From the NCBI GenBank assembly GCA_017607445.1, contig JAEVHH010000001.1, positions 7,750,001-7,814,000 on the forward strand: a DNA stretch of 64,000 nt. Reading direction: 5' to 3'. Positions 45,930-58,069 of the stretch are shown piece after piece. How positions within the stretch are numbered: the stretch's first letter is position 1; every line of letters begins with the position of its first letter. Position numbers and translations under genes: made by a program. Below the pieces are notes generated by a model. That model was not told the origin of the DNA. It made no database searches and was given only the letters and a program-made list of their open reading frames with translations. Source of the DNA: Histoplasma ohiense. Taxonomy: Eukaryota; Ascomycota; Eurotiomycetes; Onygenales; Ajellomycetaceae.

Positions 45930-46575
45930 CATTTCTCTCATTCTCTCTCTGCCACCCCCTTCTTATGCTGTCTTCAGTACTCATGAAGTATCAGACCTCA
46001 TTTCAGATGCAAAGACATCAGCAAATATCTCTCTCACAGAACATTTACTTTTTTCTCTCTATTCTTCTTCATCAATCCCTTCATCCATCAACACATCTGC
46101 TGAAGAAAGATCTCTCCCTTCATGATCTTCTCTTACATCTTCACATTATAAAGTTCATACCTCTCATATTCTGCTGCCTTCACTGCTGAAGCCTTCACAA
46201 TCTTCTTCATTGACTCTTCAGTCAACTTCTTCAATTTCTCTTCAATCAACTTCTTCAACCTCTTCTCAGTCAACTTCTCCTCAGCTGACTTCTTCATCAC
46301 AGAGTCTCTGAAGCTCATCACTTTCAAAATCCTCATATTCTTCTCCACATGCTTCTCTTTCTTTAACATCTCTGCTCTGAAAGAATCAGACACAATTATA
46401 ATCTTCAAAATCTGCATCTCTGCAGACTCAGCTGTCATCTGACACTGAGATTATAGAGCATTCATCTCTGCTCTGCTCTGAGCAGACAGCATTGCCAGAC
46501 AAGATGTGTTCAATTATTTAACTAAACAACAAAGATGACTTTTGTAGCTGATCATGTTCTTTTCAGCTGCCACCC
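45930..46575 (-). pseudogene. B1 antisense ORF
   Basis: Opposite to pol, in the 1.9 kb between chromodomain and 3' LTR. The best stretch (46438-46133) reads MTAESAEMQILKIIIVSDSF followed by Lys/Glu-rich repeats (EEKLTEKRLKKLIEEKLKKL). Homologous to the B3 antisense ORF at 50619-51240. The upstream start corresponding to the B3 ATG is GTG here. Charged helical protein, no recognised domain. Confidence 0.6.
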
Positions 46576-47439
46576 CCACAAAGATAAATGCTCACTCACA
46601 TATAATGCATCTCAGAAGAGGTGTATCACACATTTAGCATCATTATCAGTATATCAACATTGCTAAGAACACTACTATCTATTCAAAAAGCAAATTTGAA
46701 GAAAAAGAAAAAGAAAATAAGAATTAAAGAGGATTACTTATGAATTTGCAGAATTTCTCTGCAGAGACACAAGTCTCACAACACTTTCAGACATTTGACT
46801 TTAACACACATCAAAAATTGATGTCTTCAAGTCTAGAGACACAACATTCACACAGAATCCAACTGTTGTGCATCACATAATTAGAGTTAGAGCAATATAA
46901 CAAGCAAACAGCAAATGACACTATACAGAAATGAGCTAGTGGCACATGTGACCACACTAATAACACCACTGACAAGAAACACCAGCAATAATATGTGATA
47001 AACATCAGTGAGGAAACAACTTACTTAAAATTGAAATATTCAAGAGAGCTCATTTCAAAAAAAGAGGGGAGGGAGAGAGAGAACTGATAAAAATTTAAAA
47101 ATCTTTATTAAATTAGAAACAAGAAAATCACAGCAGAAGGGCAAGGAGTTTGATGATGATTAAGTTAAAAAAGAAGAGAAATCTTCAAGAAAAAGAAATT
47201 CTTTTTGCTTCTCTGCATACAATCTCTAGCAATCAAAGAATCCACCAATTCCATCTCATTAGAAAATTGATAACAACATGTATACAAGCTATCTAGGAGA
47301 TGTGAATACAAGCTATCTAGAGGATGTGATTAATACACTGCTATCAACAAGTGGAACTTACAATATGAGAATGCAATTATCTATCAGCAAGCAATCTATA
47401 CAATCACTGAGAGCAGCTCTTATAAAAAAGAGGGGCAAT

Positions 47440-47705
47440 TGTAATGCACTTGTTTATTATTTTCTTATTATCTTTGCTTATTCTTATCTCTTTCCATTAT
47501 ACTCTTGCTATCACTATTTCTATATGTATATATATATTGATGTATGTATTTCGCACATCTTCTTTCTCTTTCTTTTCTTCCTTAGCAATTAGCTATGCTA
47601 TGTTATGCTACTATACTATATTACTCTACAATATATTACTATTATCTCCGCTACGCTATAAACTATCTTCTACTGTTACTCTTCACACTGTCACTACACC
47701 TCACA
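47440..47705 (+). repeat. B1 3' LTR
   Basis: 266 bp. Directly followed by the TSD TCAGT and the inverted remainder of the B2 LTR, giving a head-on LTR palindrome around 47705. Has AGCAATTAG where B1's 5' LTR has AGCGATTAG. Confidence 0.92.
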
Positions 47706-47777
47706 TCAGTAGAAGATAGTTTATAGTGTAGTGAAGATAATAGTAATATATTATAGAGTGTAGTGTAGTAGTGTAAT

Positions 47778-48791
47778 TAGACTGGCTGATGAGACCATGA
47801 ATTTCTTGTTTGATTTGATTTGATTTGATTCCAGTCCATTTCTTGGTGTGATTTTCAGTGAGATCAGAATCAGAATGGGAGTGTAAAGTGACTAGAATTA
47901 TTAGAACATGAGTGAAATGAGACTAATAAATGTTGATATTTCATGTAAAGTGACTGACTATCAAAAATAAGAATATGATCTGGGACTGACTATGATTTTG
48001 ACTGAGGTTTGGTTCTGTTCTGATGATTATATAATACATATCTTAGATATCAATCTGATGATATGATTGGTGGAGATATCACCCCTATCTAGTGCTGTCA
48101 ACCAATCTATTGCTGCAAGCTATTCCTCGCTGCTAAGCTATCCCTCGCTGCTAAGCTATCCCTCACTACTAAGCTATCTATCACTGCTAATCTATCGCTG
48201 CCAACCTATCTATCACTGCCAATTTATCTACCACTGCCAATCTATCTATCACTGCTAATCTATTGCTGCTAATCTATCACTGCTAATCTATCGCTGCTAA
48301 TCTATCGCTGCTAATCTATTGCTGCTAATCTATCGCTGCTAATCTATCGCTGCCAACCTATCTACCGCGGCGAATCTATCTATCGCTGCCAATCTATCGC
48401 TGCCAATCTATCGCTGCCAATCTATCGCTGCCAACCTATCTACTGCAGTGAATCTATCTATCACTATCATTACTAGTTCAAAATAGAACTAGAGCATAAA
48501 TACACTAAACTTCTTTTGATAGATAATGATTTTTGGTAACACTCATAGCATTATATCATCTATATAGGGTAAATCATGGTCCCATTTGGTCCCATTTTGT
48601 TAAAATGGGACCAAATGGAACCAGAATCAGTAATTTATAAGAAGAACATAACCTGGGACTAGATTTATAATATAAACAGTGTAAAGTGACTAATTTAATA
48701 AACACTATATGAGACCAGAACTAAGAAATTTGATAATGGAACTGAAGAAATATTTAGTCTCAGTTCCATGCATGGTCACACAGTCAGTCTA
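47778..48791. mobile_element. MITE-2: hAT-type non-autonomous element
   Basis: 1014 bp, TSD AGTGTAAT (47770-47777 and 48792-48799). Ends TAGACTGGCTG and CAGTCAGTCTA, a near-perfect inverted pair. Same subterminal sequences as MITE-1 and a shorter 14-bp minisatellite (about 48095-48460) keeping ATCGCTGC units. Inserted into the B2 5' LTR. Confidence 0.93.
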
Positions 48792-48976
48792 AGTGTAATG
48801 TAGCTAATCACTAAGAAAGAAAAGAAAGAGAAAGAAGATGTATGAAATACATACATTGATATATATATACATATAGAAATAGCGATAGCGAGAGTATAAT
48901 GGAAAGAGGTAAGAATAAGCGAAGATAATATACAATAAGGAAATAATAAACGAGAATAATAAACAAGTGCATTACA

Positions 48977-49518
48977 CTGATTCAAAAATATTATATTGTA
49001 CATTAAAATCTCCATCTATCAGACAGCAGACTGATGAACTTGAATTGATTAGATAATTCATAACTGTGTCTGTCTCAGACTGTCCATACACATTGAGAAT
49101 ATAGCAGTCATTGATACTGATTCACAGCAGATCTCTGTTTTGTATAGATTGATGTTACTATATTTTTATCTTTGAATTTTTATATATATATGTCATGATT
49201 CAGAGTCTCTTCTTCTCTCACTGCTTCAGATTAGTGTCATTTCAGCAGTCTATAGACACAAAGTATTTATATACTGAGTGATTAGAAGTTTTGATATCAG
49301 AATGTGTGTAAGACTTCTGTATACAGATCACTTTACAGCTCTGCTCAAAAGCAAGCTGTAGAGCTGCTGTATAACAGAGAACTACTCTGACTGTATTTAT
49401 TCAGAAAATCTGTAGAGAGTGATTTTTCTATTAATTGTTTCTGCAGCATCAGCTGCATTGCTGATGTTGATATTTTAGTATAAGAAGTTATTTGATGAGC
49501 TGCTGCTGAAGTTCATCT
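48977..49518 (-). pseudogene. LINE endonuclease fragment, distinct from LINE-1/2
   Basis: Minus strand, frames interrupted by TGA. Recognisable AP-endonuclease signatures: AFEQSCKVICIQKSYTHSD (family LVQEPW), ILNVYGQSETD (INVY) and LIDGDFNVQ (GDFN) at about 49025. It lies between the 5' end of B2 and the 3' LTR of B3, so both may have inserted into this older LINE. No RT is present. Confidence 0.6.
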
Positions 49519-49779
49519 TATGAGGTGTAGTGACAGTGTGAAGAGTAACAGTAGAAGATAGTTTATAGCGTAGCGGAGATAATAGTAATATATTGTAGTG
49601 TAATATAGTATAGTAGCATAATGTAGCTAATTGCTAAGAAAGAAAAGAAAGAGAAAGAAGATGTGCGAAATACATACATTGATATATATATACATATAGA
49701 AATAGCAGTAGTGAGAGTATAATGGAAAGAAATAAGAATAAGTGAAGATAATAAGGAAATAATAAACAAGTGCATTACA
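49519..49779 (-). repeat. B3 3' LTR
   Basis: 261 bp, reverse complement orientation, begins TATGAGGTG (family TGTGAGGTG) and ends TGCATTACA. Immediately inside is the polypurine tract complement, confirming it is the 3' LTR of a minus-strand element. Confidence 0.88.
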
Positions 49780-50343
49780 ATTGCCCCTCTTTTTTATAAG
49801 AGCTGCTCTCAGTGATTGTATAGATTGCTTGCTAGTAGATAATTGCATTCCCATATTGTAAGTTCCATTTGTTGATAGCAGTATATCAATCGCGTCCCCT
49901 AGATAGCTTGTATACACATTGTTATTGATTTCCTAATAAGGTGGAATTGATGGATTCTTTGATTGTCAAAGGTTGTGTGCAGAGAAGTAAAAAGAATTTC
50001 TTTCTTCTTGAAGATTTCTCTTCTCTTTTAACTTAATCATCATCAAAGCTCTTTGCCCTTCTGCTGTGATTTTCTTGTTTCTAATTTAATAAAGATTTTT
50101 AAATTTTTATATCATTGTTCTCTCTTCTCTCTCTTTTTTTTATTGAAATGGGCTCTCTCAGTTATTTCAATTTTAAGTAAGTTGTTCCTTGAGTGCTTAT
50201 TGTGTATTATTGTTGGTGTTTCTTGTTAGTGGTGTTATTAGTGTGGTCACATGTGTCACTAGCTCATTTTCATATAATGTCATTCACTATTCACTTGTTA
50301 TATTGCTCTAGCTCTAATCACATGATGCACAACAGTTGAATTC

Positions 50344-50350
50344 TATATAA
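50344..50350 (+). promoter_or_regulatory. TATA-like box upstream of B3 antisense ORF
   Basis: TATATAA within TTCTATATAAATG, about 270 bp upstream of the antisense ATG at 50619 and on its strand. The region between could hold an intron-bearing leader (GTAATTCTC at about 50460). In B1 the same spot is decayed. Suggests, but does not prove, that the antisense ORF has its own promoter. Confidence 0.35.
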
Positions 50351-50618
50351 ATGTTGTGCCTCCAAGCTGAGAGATGTTGACTTTTGATGTGTATTGAAGT
50401 CAAATGCTTGAAAGTGTTGTGAGGCTTGTGTCTCTGCAGAAAAATTCTGCAAACTCATGAGTAATTCTCTTTAATTCTTATTTTCTTTTTCTTTTTCTTC
50501 AAATTTGCTTTTTAAATAGATAGTAGTGTTCTTAGCAATGTTGATATACTGATAATGATGCTAGATGTGTGATACACCTCTTCTGAGATGCATCATGCAT
50601 GGGTGAGTGTTTATCTTC

Positions 50619-51240
50619 ATGGGGGTGGCAGCTGGAAAGGACATGGCCAGTCACAAAAGTCATCTTCATTGTTTAGTTAAACAATTGAACACATCTTGTC
50701 TGATGATGCTGTCTGCTCAAGATAGAGCAGAGGTGAATGCTCTATGATCTCAGTGTCAGACAGCAGCTGAGTCTGCAGAGATGCAGATTTTGAAGACTGT
50801 GGTTGTATCTGATTTTTTCAGAGTGAAGATATTAGAGGAAGAGAAGAATGTGGAGAAGAATATGAAGATTTTGAAAGTGATGAGCTCTGAGAGCTTCATG
50901 ATGAAGAAGTTGACTGAGAAGGAGTTGACTGAAGAGGGGTCAGAGAAGTTGGCTGAAGAGTCAATAAAGAAGATTGTGAAGGCTCTGACAGTGAAGGCAG
51001 TGGAATATGAGGGGTATGAGCCTCATGATGTGAAGGTGTGAAAGAAGATCATGAGGGGAGAGACCTTTCTTCAGCAAGTGTGTCAGCAGATGAGGGAGTT
51101 GATGAAGAAGAGTAAAGAGAAGAAAACAAATGTTCTGTGGAAGAGGTATTTGTCAGTGTCTTTGCATCTGAAATAAGGCTCAGTGCTTAACAAGTACTGG
51201 AGGCAGTATAAGAAGAGGGTGACAGAGGGGAAGTGAGAGA
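50619..51240 (+). pseudogene. B3 antisense ORF
   Basis: About 205 codons from ATG (MGVAAGKDMASHKSHLHCLV), with in-frame TGA at about 50742 (Arg position), 51039 and 51178. A coiled-coil, Lys/Glu-rich middle (VEKNMKILKVM, EKLAEESIKKIVKAL) is followed by LWKRYLSVSLHLK and NKYWRQYKKRVTEGK. Lies antisense between chromodomain and 3' LTR, at the same place as the B1 copy and, analogously, as the C1 antisense gene, though unrelated in sequence to the latter. No recognised domain. Confidence 0.6.
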
Positions 51241-51459
51241 TGAAGAAATTGAGATGAAGATGAATGAACTGAAGATCTTTAGACTTTTCTTAGAACCCAT
51301 TTCCTTTGTTTTTTTCTTGTCTGTATTTTTTATTTTTTTTTGTATTTATTATACTCAAATTGAATTTTTTTCTTTTTCTCTTTTCTCTGATAAAATCCTT
51401 CTAAAAAAATGCATTTGATTGAAGTTTGAGTGAGATTTGTGCTTCTAGTGTTTTTTGAT

Positions 51460-53161
51460 TTAAGATTTGCACTTCTGATGTCTTTCAACTTGATGTTCAC
51501 ACTTTTGATGTTTGAGGGTATGTTGTTTTTGTATTTGTTGTTCATTTTCTTGTTTGAGAAAGATTTCAAATGCCTGAGTGTTCAATATGTTTTCTTCCAG
51601 TTCCCATGTATCACCACTAGAACCCCAACCTGTCCATCTCACAAGATATTTCAGAGGTTTGTTTTTTCATTGTCATTTTTCAAGAATTTCTTCAACTTGA
51701 TATTCTTCTTTGCTGTTGACAAGTTCTGATCCTGGTAGAGCTCCATTCCTGCGGTTGTATGGCTTCAATAAAGATACATGGAATACAGAATGAATGCTTC
51801 TATATGAAGATGACAGTTCTAGTTTGTACATTTGTTTTCTGATGGTATCCAGAATCTTGAAGAATCTCACATATTTATGATCAAGTTTGTGAACCAGGCG
51901 CAGCAATCAGAGATTTTTTGCATTGAGTATGATATAGTCATCTATTTTAAATTGTTGAGACTTATATTTTATATTGTAATAAGTTTTCTGTGCTTGTCAC
52001 ATCTTTTGTAGGTTCTTGATGAGCTTATGATGTGTTTCCTCAATATGTTTCATGCAGCTAGCAGCATGTATGGCAACTGATTGTGGTGATTTGCTGACAT
52101 TAATTTTCAAATCAGATCAATATTCCATTAAGGCTTCTGTGAATGTCATTTCAGTAGAGACATGTTGAGAGGTATTGTAAACAAACTGCATCAGCAGTAG
52201 CCAGCATACTCAGTCATCTTGATGATAGTTGGTAAAGCATTGAAGATAATGTTTCAAGATTTGATTTTGTCATTCTGTTTGACCATCTGTTTGAGGGTGA
52301 AAAGCTGTTGAAAGTTTCTGACATGTGCCTAGCATATAACAAAAGGTGGATCAATAATGGCTTGTAAACAGCAAACTTTGATTGAATATATGGTTTTTGG
52401 ATACTCTGTAAATTGTATAGAACTTGATATAAACAATTTCCACTAGTTCATCAGCTGTAATGTTTTTGATGCAAGGAATATAGATTGTAAACTTGGTATA
52501 TATATCCACAATCACTAAAATTGCATTGTAGATTTGATGGAGGAATGTAGAGGCTGGCAAGCCTGTAATAAAATTCATAGTAATGAACTCAAAAGAATTT
52601 GATGATAAGAGGATTGTACTCAATTCTTCATATTGTCTGTGCTGTTTTGACTTTACTTTCTGACAAGTATCACAAGTGGATATATAATCTTTGATATCTC
52701 TGACTAGCTCATGTCAATAGTATTTGTTCTGAATGCTGTCTATAAACTTTTTTATATCAAAGTGATCCCTCTGTGGATCATCATGGTTTGCACTGATAAT
52801 TTCATCAATGAGTGTCTTTTGTTGAGGGACATACATGTGATCATCAGTATGCAATATATCATTCTCAGAAATTGTCTATAGTATATTTTCAGCAACAGTT
52901 ATATTCTTCTCTTTTATCTTCTCTCTTTGCTCAGCAGCAAAAGAATCAATCTTCTGTGCTTTACTCAGAAATGAGATGAAGGATTCAGGCATTTCTGTAT
53001 ATACTGAGTCCTCAAGAATAGTCTTATTGACTGCAATTCAGGGCATATATTGCTCAATGTGCAATGAAGAGGAAGAGTTTACATGAGAGGTAGAAGATGT
53101 CAACATATGAAGTGCTTTTTGCTCATTAAAAGAAGCATTTTGCTCATTAAAGATCTGTGCA
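51460..53161 (-). pseudogene. B3 integrase C-half and chromodomain
   Basis: Minus strand: zinc-binding Cys pair STCDTCQKVKS at about 52660, catalytic core FITMNFITGLPASTF at about 52590, IFHVSLLKPYNRRNGALPG at about 51800, and a well-kept chromodomain EYQVEEILEK, then VRWTGWGSSGDTWELEENIL (51700-51585) with its aromatic residues. Chromodomains bind methylated histone tails and target insertion to heterochromatin. The A4 insertion at 53162 separates it from RNase H. Confidence 0.85.
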
Positions 53162-53758
53162 TGTAACGGGCGTACTTCGATTAACGATTTGATACTATCC
53201 TAATTACAGATTACAAATTGATTAAGGAAAGAAAGAGAAAAGAAATCAGAAGAAAAGGTCATACAAAGAGGGTTCTTATAGAGGAAAGTTTGAGGTGGAA
53301 GAATATCAGAAGCTGCTCCACAGTGGAGTGCAGAGCAGAAGAATATTAAGAGGTACATGTAAGAATCATTAGAAGCTACAAAAGTGTGAAACATGAGGTG
53401 GGGGAATCATTGAGAGCTACATGAAAGAATTGTTAGAGACTACACAAGCATGGAACACAGAGCAGAAGAATGTAAGAAGCTATGTGAAAGAATCATTAGA
53501 GACTACACAAGCATGGAACACAGAGTGAGAGAACATAAGAAGCTATGCAGAAGAATTGTTAGAGACTATACAAGTACAGAGCACAGAGCAGAAGAACATT
53601 AAGAGCTATATGAAAGAATTGTTAGAAACTATACAAGCACAGAGCACAGAGCAGAAGAACATCAAGAATTATACAAGATCACAACAGTCAGAAACAAGCA
53701 GATGCAGAAGAGAAGTTGATTGTGTAAGTTAATTACTAACAGATGCTAATCTGTCACA
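53162..53758 (-). repeat. A4 3' LTR (left), 597 bp
   Basis: TGTAACGGGCG...CTGTCACA. Tandem 63-bp units. The first 60 bp are among the least mutated family A sequence in the window. Confidence 0.92.
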
Positions 53759-56700
53759 TTATCCCCCTCTATTGAGGTGAGTGAGGACTTGTAGATGTTG
53801 AGGGTGGCAGTGTCCTCCAAGGCAGACATGGGTTCCCAGATCAGATGATCATATTCTATCCATTTGACAAGATATTCACAGCAGTGATGGTTGGTTCTAT
53901 CATCAAGAATTGTTTCAATTTTTCATTTGAGTTTGTTGTCTTCTTCTATGATGACAGATGGCTGTCAATTGAAGGTTCTCTGTGAGAGAAATGAATCCTC
54001 AGCTGTAGATTGGAGCAGGTTTGTATGAAAGACATTGTGAATGTCAGACAGAGTATCAAGTTGATAATTGTGTGTGTCTAGCACTTTCTTCACTGTATAT
54101 TTGATGTGATGGTAATCTAGTATACACAAGGAGCAGTCTGTTCTTATGTTCTTGAGATTCAGTCAGACTTTGTCTTCTACATAATATCAGATTGCAGAAC
54201 TTCTTCTGATGTTTATTTGATTCTCATAATCTTGCTGAATGCTGATTCTTGAAGCTTCTGCTCATTCACAGACTTTCTTCAACTTGCTCATGATGTTCTC
54301 TGCTGTCTGTATGGGACTGTGAGCATGTGTGGTTTCTTGGGGAGTCTTGAAGAAGTTCAGAATCTCTAAGTTGTATCTGTGTAGAAGAAAGAATGAGCTT
54401 ACATCTGTTATAGCAGAATCTCAACTGTTAATCACAATCTCAGCATGTGACAGCAGATTGCTTCAGTTGTCTTGTGCATAATTGCAGAATTTACAGAGAA
54501 TGTTTTTTATTATTTATATCATTCTCTCAGTAGCTTCATCAGTCTCTGAGTGGTACACCATTGATAACTTTCATTCAATTCTTAATAATTGGCATACATG
54601 AGCTCAGAGTGCACTGATGAATTGACTGCCTCTATCTGACACAATGAATGAAGACAGATCATGTATACAATAGAATGAGCTTCTGATGAAGGCATCTGCA
54701 ACTACTTTGATGTTCATCTTGTCACAGAGCTGTAGTATTACACCCTTGCTGAGTCAGTTGACAATGACTAGAATGTTTGTAGAACCTTCACTTTCAGATA
54801 AGAAAACTGCAAAATCAATAGCTATATTGCATCAAGTTTGATTGAAGACAGATAGAAGCTTCAGCATCTTTTTTCAGCATTCACATCATGCTGTCACTGA
54901 GCTGCAGTGATCACAGTTGTGTATGAACTGATGTATATCTTTTGACATATCTGATCAGTAGAATTCTCAGACAATGATGTTGTACATGATTTTGTGTTCT
55001 GAGTGCTCAGTCATCAGTGAGTCATGAATTTCTTGTATGATCTGTGTTTGTAGAGATTCTGAATTGGAGATCCATCATCTATCTCAAAAGCATAAGCAGT
55101 TGTCATTGTTGATTGAATATGCTGAGATATTCATTCTTGAGTATACATCTGTGGAGAATTGAGGTGTTTTGCTTTGTATGATTTCAGCAGCTTGTTGTCA
55201 GAATTCATCTGTCTCTGTCACTAGTCTCCATTGTTCTTTGAGTGAGGGTTCTTGAGCTTGAAACTGATTGATATGTATGTGGGGTTCATCTGATTGTGTA
55301 GAACTTTCTATGATTGCAGAGTTGATTAATCAATGCTCTCAGTGTTTCCATCTGTCATTCAAGTCATCAGATGGTATATCTTGTTCTCAGCAGAATAGAG
55401 CATCTGCAAGAGTGTTCTCTACTTCAGATTGATAACAAATTGTGAATGAAAAACAGCTAAGGAACAATGATCAACACATATGTCTCTCAGTGAGCTTATG
55501 AGTGATTGTGAAGTACTCTAAATTCTTATGATCAGTAACAATCTTGAATCTCTTGACACTCATGAGTTCAGATTCTCATTCTTCAAAGCATTGTATAATC
55601 ACTAGAAGCTTCTTGTTGTAGATCTTGTAGTTGCATTCAGCAGATAACATTTTTTTTGAGATGAAAGCACAAAATTGTAGAACATCTTTATTGTCATATT
55701 GCATCAGTGCCTCATCTACTACATAATCTGAGGTGTCTGTTTTGAGAATCATATGCTTATCTGAATCAAATGATTGCAGCATTGAGATGCTTGTGAACAT
55801 ACACTTCAGCTTTTTGAATACTGCATCTGCTTTGTCTGTTCATTGAAATACAGTGTCTTTCCAAGTCAGATCTGTCAGTGATTGTACAATATTGGAGAAG
55901 TCTTTGATGAATCTTCAGTAGAAGTTGACAAATTCTAGAAAGCTTCTAGTCTCTTTTACTGAGACTGATATCTCTCAGTTGAGAATTGCTTCCACCTTCT
56001 TAGAATCCATGCATACATCTTTTTCAGCTTCAATGATGAATTCTAGATAGGTTGTAGACTTGGTCTCAAAGTCACATTTGTCAATGTTCACTTGCAGTCT
56101 GGCTTTTCATAGACAGTCAAGCACTTGTCATACATGCTTGCAGTGCTCAGTGAGCAGTCCATCAGTGAAGATCAGAATATCATTCATGTACACTGAGACA
56201 ATCTCATCAAGCAGATCTCATAGAGCTCAGTTAATGTATTTCTGAAACATGCTCAGAGCATTCACTAATTCAAAGAAGGTCACTGTCCATTCATATAATC
56301 TGTAACACATATAAAAAGCAGTTAGCCATTCATCACCTTCATTAATCCTTATCTTATAGAAGGCTGCAGAGATGTCAAGCTTTGTAAACCATTTTGCTTT
56401 TCAGCTTCTTTCTCGTCGAACATGTCTGCGAAGTCTTTGTATGATTCGGGTAGTTTCTTGCACAGTTTCTTGAGGTCTTTGAGTTCTAGCTTTTCTAATG
56501 CTTTTTTGATATCTGTCATGCTAGCAGTGAACACTTGGATGTTCTTCTTCTCATGCACTTGATGAGTTAGTAGTTTGTATACTTCCACTGATATCTGGGT
56601 GAGATCAGCAGTTCTATCAACATTCTTCTTGTAAACACAGTCACCTTCTGGAAAAATAAGACAGTGGTTGCATGCATTCAACAAGGTTCCAAATTCTGTG

Positions 56701-56996
56701 AGCCATGATAGACTGAGTATTAGATTGTACTCAAGGTCTTGTATTTCATATGCATATACATTCTTTTTCTCATATCCTTCTACATCAACATTAAATCTTA
56801 TCATGTTGTAGAAGGCGGATCCTCTGGGGCCATCAAATTCACTGAGTTTACACAGTTTGAAAAAGAGAATACACTGGAGCTTATGCTTCTCAATCAGCTG
56901 AATGTCTATAAGAGCATAGTGAAGAAAACCACTGTCTATCATTGCTTGTACATTGACTAAGCTATTTACAATGATAGAGACTATGATTGCATTCAC
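53759..56996 (-). pseudogene. A4 protease-pol
   Basis: Protease at the start (56996): AMIDSGFLHYALID. The frame stays open 215 codons through DLEYNLILSLSWLTEFGTLL to the FADMFDEKEAEK linker, then hits a deletion joining the linker to downstream RT (QNGLQSLTSLQPSI). The RT box near 56180 reads YMNDILIFTD. RNase H at 55800-55576 (LKTDTSDYVVDEALMQYDN). The C-terminal part is decayed. CpG persists at 56408-56450, next to the deletion. Confidence 0.82.
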
Positions 56997-57059
56997 TTGT
57001 ATCTTCTGCTTGAATCTTCAGCTAGCTTTTTGCTTCTTGAGCTTTCATTCACATTTTAG

Positions 57060-58069
57060 AGTGAGAGCTCATCTTTTCCCTGTTCTTGCCTATCTGCAGA
57101 TGACACAGCATTTACACACATGAGGGATTTACTCAGAGCAATCACATTCAGACATTGGTTTGCAAAGTGCTCTGATTTGTCACAGTGTATGCAGACTTCT
57201 CTGATGATTCAATTGACAGTGTTCTTTTCTGAGACATTGAGAATCCTCAGATGACTTGTGTTCATGTGTGAAACTCAGTTCATTGATTCTGATTCAGAGG
57301 TGAGGGGCACTGCAGAGTGATTCAGAGTGTACACATTTATTCAGTAGAATTCTCTACAATTTTGAAGTGCACAGAACTGAGACAGATTGTTGTTCAACAG
57401 ACAAAGATCAGCACAGAATTCACTGTATGTTGAGAGCTTCAGACACTCTACACTTCAGTTATGCAATTGAAAGTTCAAGTTCTTGAATAATATGTTGATT
57501 TTGACAGTATCATCTCAGTCTTACTCATCTGCTTCTAGAAGCTTGTGATTGAATTCAGAAAGATAAGTTGTCAATGTGACATTCATCTGATGAGTCTGAT
57601 TTAGCCAGTTCAACACCTTGGCTTGAAGTGTAGAATTGAGAAAGAGAGAGTTGAGTTGTTGAAAGACTAGCTCTAACATACACTGATGATTCTGACAATG
57701 ACTCATTCAGAGTTGAAATTTTGGTAATGTGTCATCATTCAATCTGCTATGAATATACCACATCTGATTGAATAGCAAGTCTATTGCTTGTTCATCAATG
57801 TTCAATTTGGCATTCACTTTCAACTTCCACACAAGATAGAGTGCTAGATCTCTCTCATATTTGTTGAGGATTGAAAGCTTCTCTCTTGAGGACTTTTTAT
57901 GAGACATGGGTGTAGAAGAAATGGTGAATGCAGAAGTGCTCATTTCAGCAAGTTGTTGTTGCAATTCAGTCATCTGTAGCATCTGCTGCTGAAGGATGCT
58001 TTGTAGGTCTAAGTTATCATCCACTGTGTTTGAGTGCAGCAGATGTTTGTAGAATTGTTCATAGTTCAT
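57060..58069 (-). pseudogene. A4 gag
   Basis: Minus-strand ATG at 58069 (MNYEQFYKHLLHSNTVDD). The best-kept family A gag: Gln-rich helix, SREKLSILNKYERDLALYLV, a TGA at 57707-57709, then SHCQNHQC and LNSTLQAKVLNWLNQTHQ, and a knuckle CIHCDKSEHFANQC near 57155-57200. An ORF reading upstream of 58069 to 58156 is probably leader. Confidence 0.8.

Larger units (their letters stand above)
33083..47705 (+). mobile_element. B1: full-length family B chromovirus, split by C1
   Basis: 5' LTR 33083-33348 and 3' LTR 47440-47705 (266 bp each), TSD TCAGT (33078-33082 and 47706-47710), polypurine tract AAAAAAGAGGGGCAAT directly before the 3' LTR. Internal: gag, pol with chromodomain, then about 1.9 kb holding an antisense ORF. 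C1 (37619-44762) sits in integrase with TSD ATTTG. B1 inserted into the B2 LTR in opposite orientation, giving large inverted repeats. Confidence 0.92.
25993..48976 (-). mobile_element. B2: family B remnant (gag and 5' LTR), multiply interrupted
   Basis: Minus-strand B element. Gag runs 33048 to 32839, then 27147 to 25993 (A3 between, TSD GATAT). Its 5' LTR is spread over 33049-33082, 47711-47777 and 48800-48976, split by B1 (TSD TCAGT) and MITE-2 (TSD AGTGTAAT). Everything downstream of gag is absent because A2 abuts at 25992. It was the landing pad for at least four later insertions. Confidence 0.85.
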
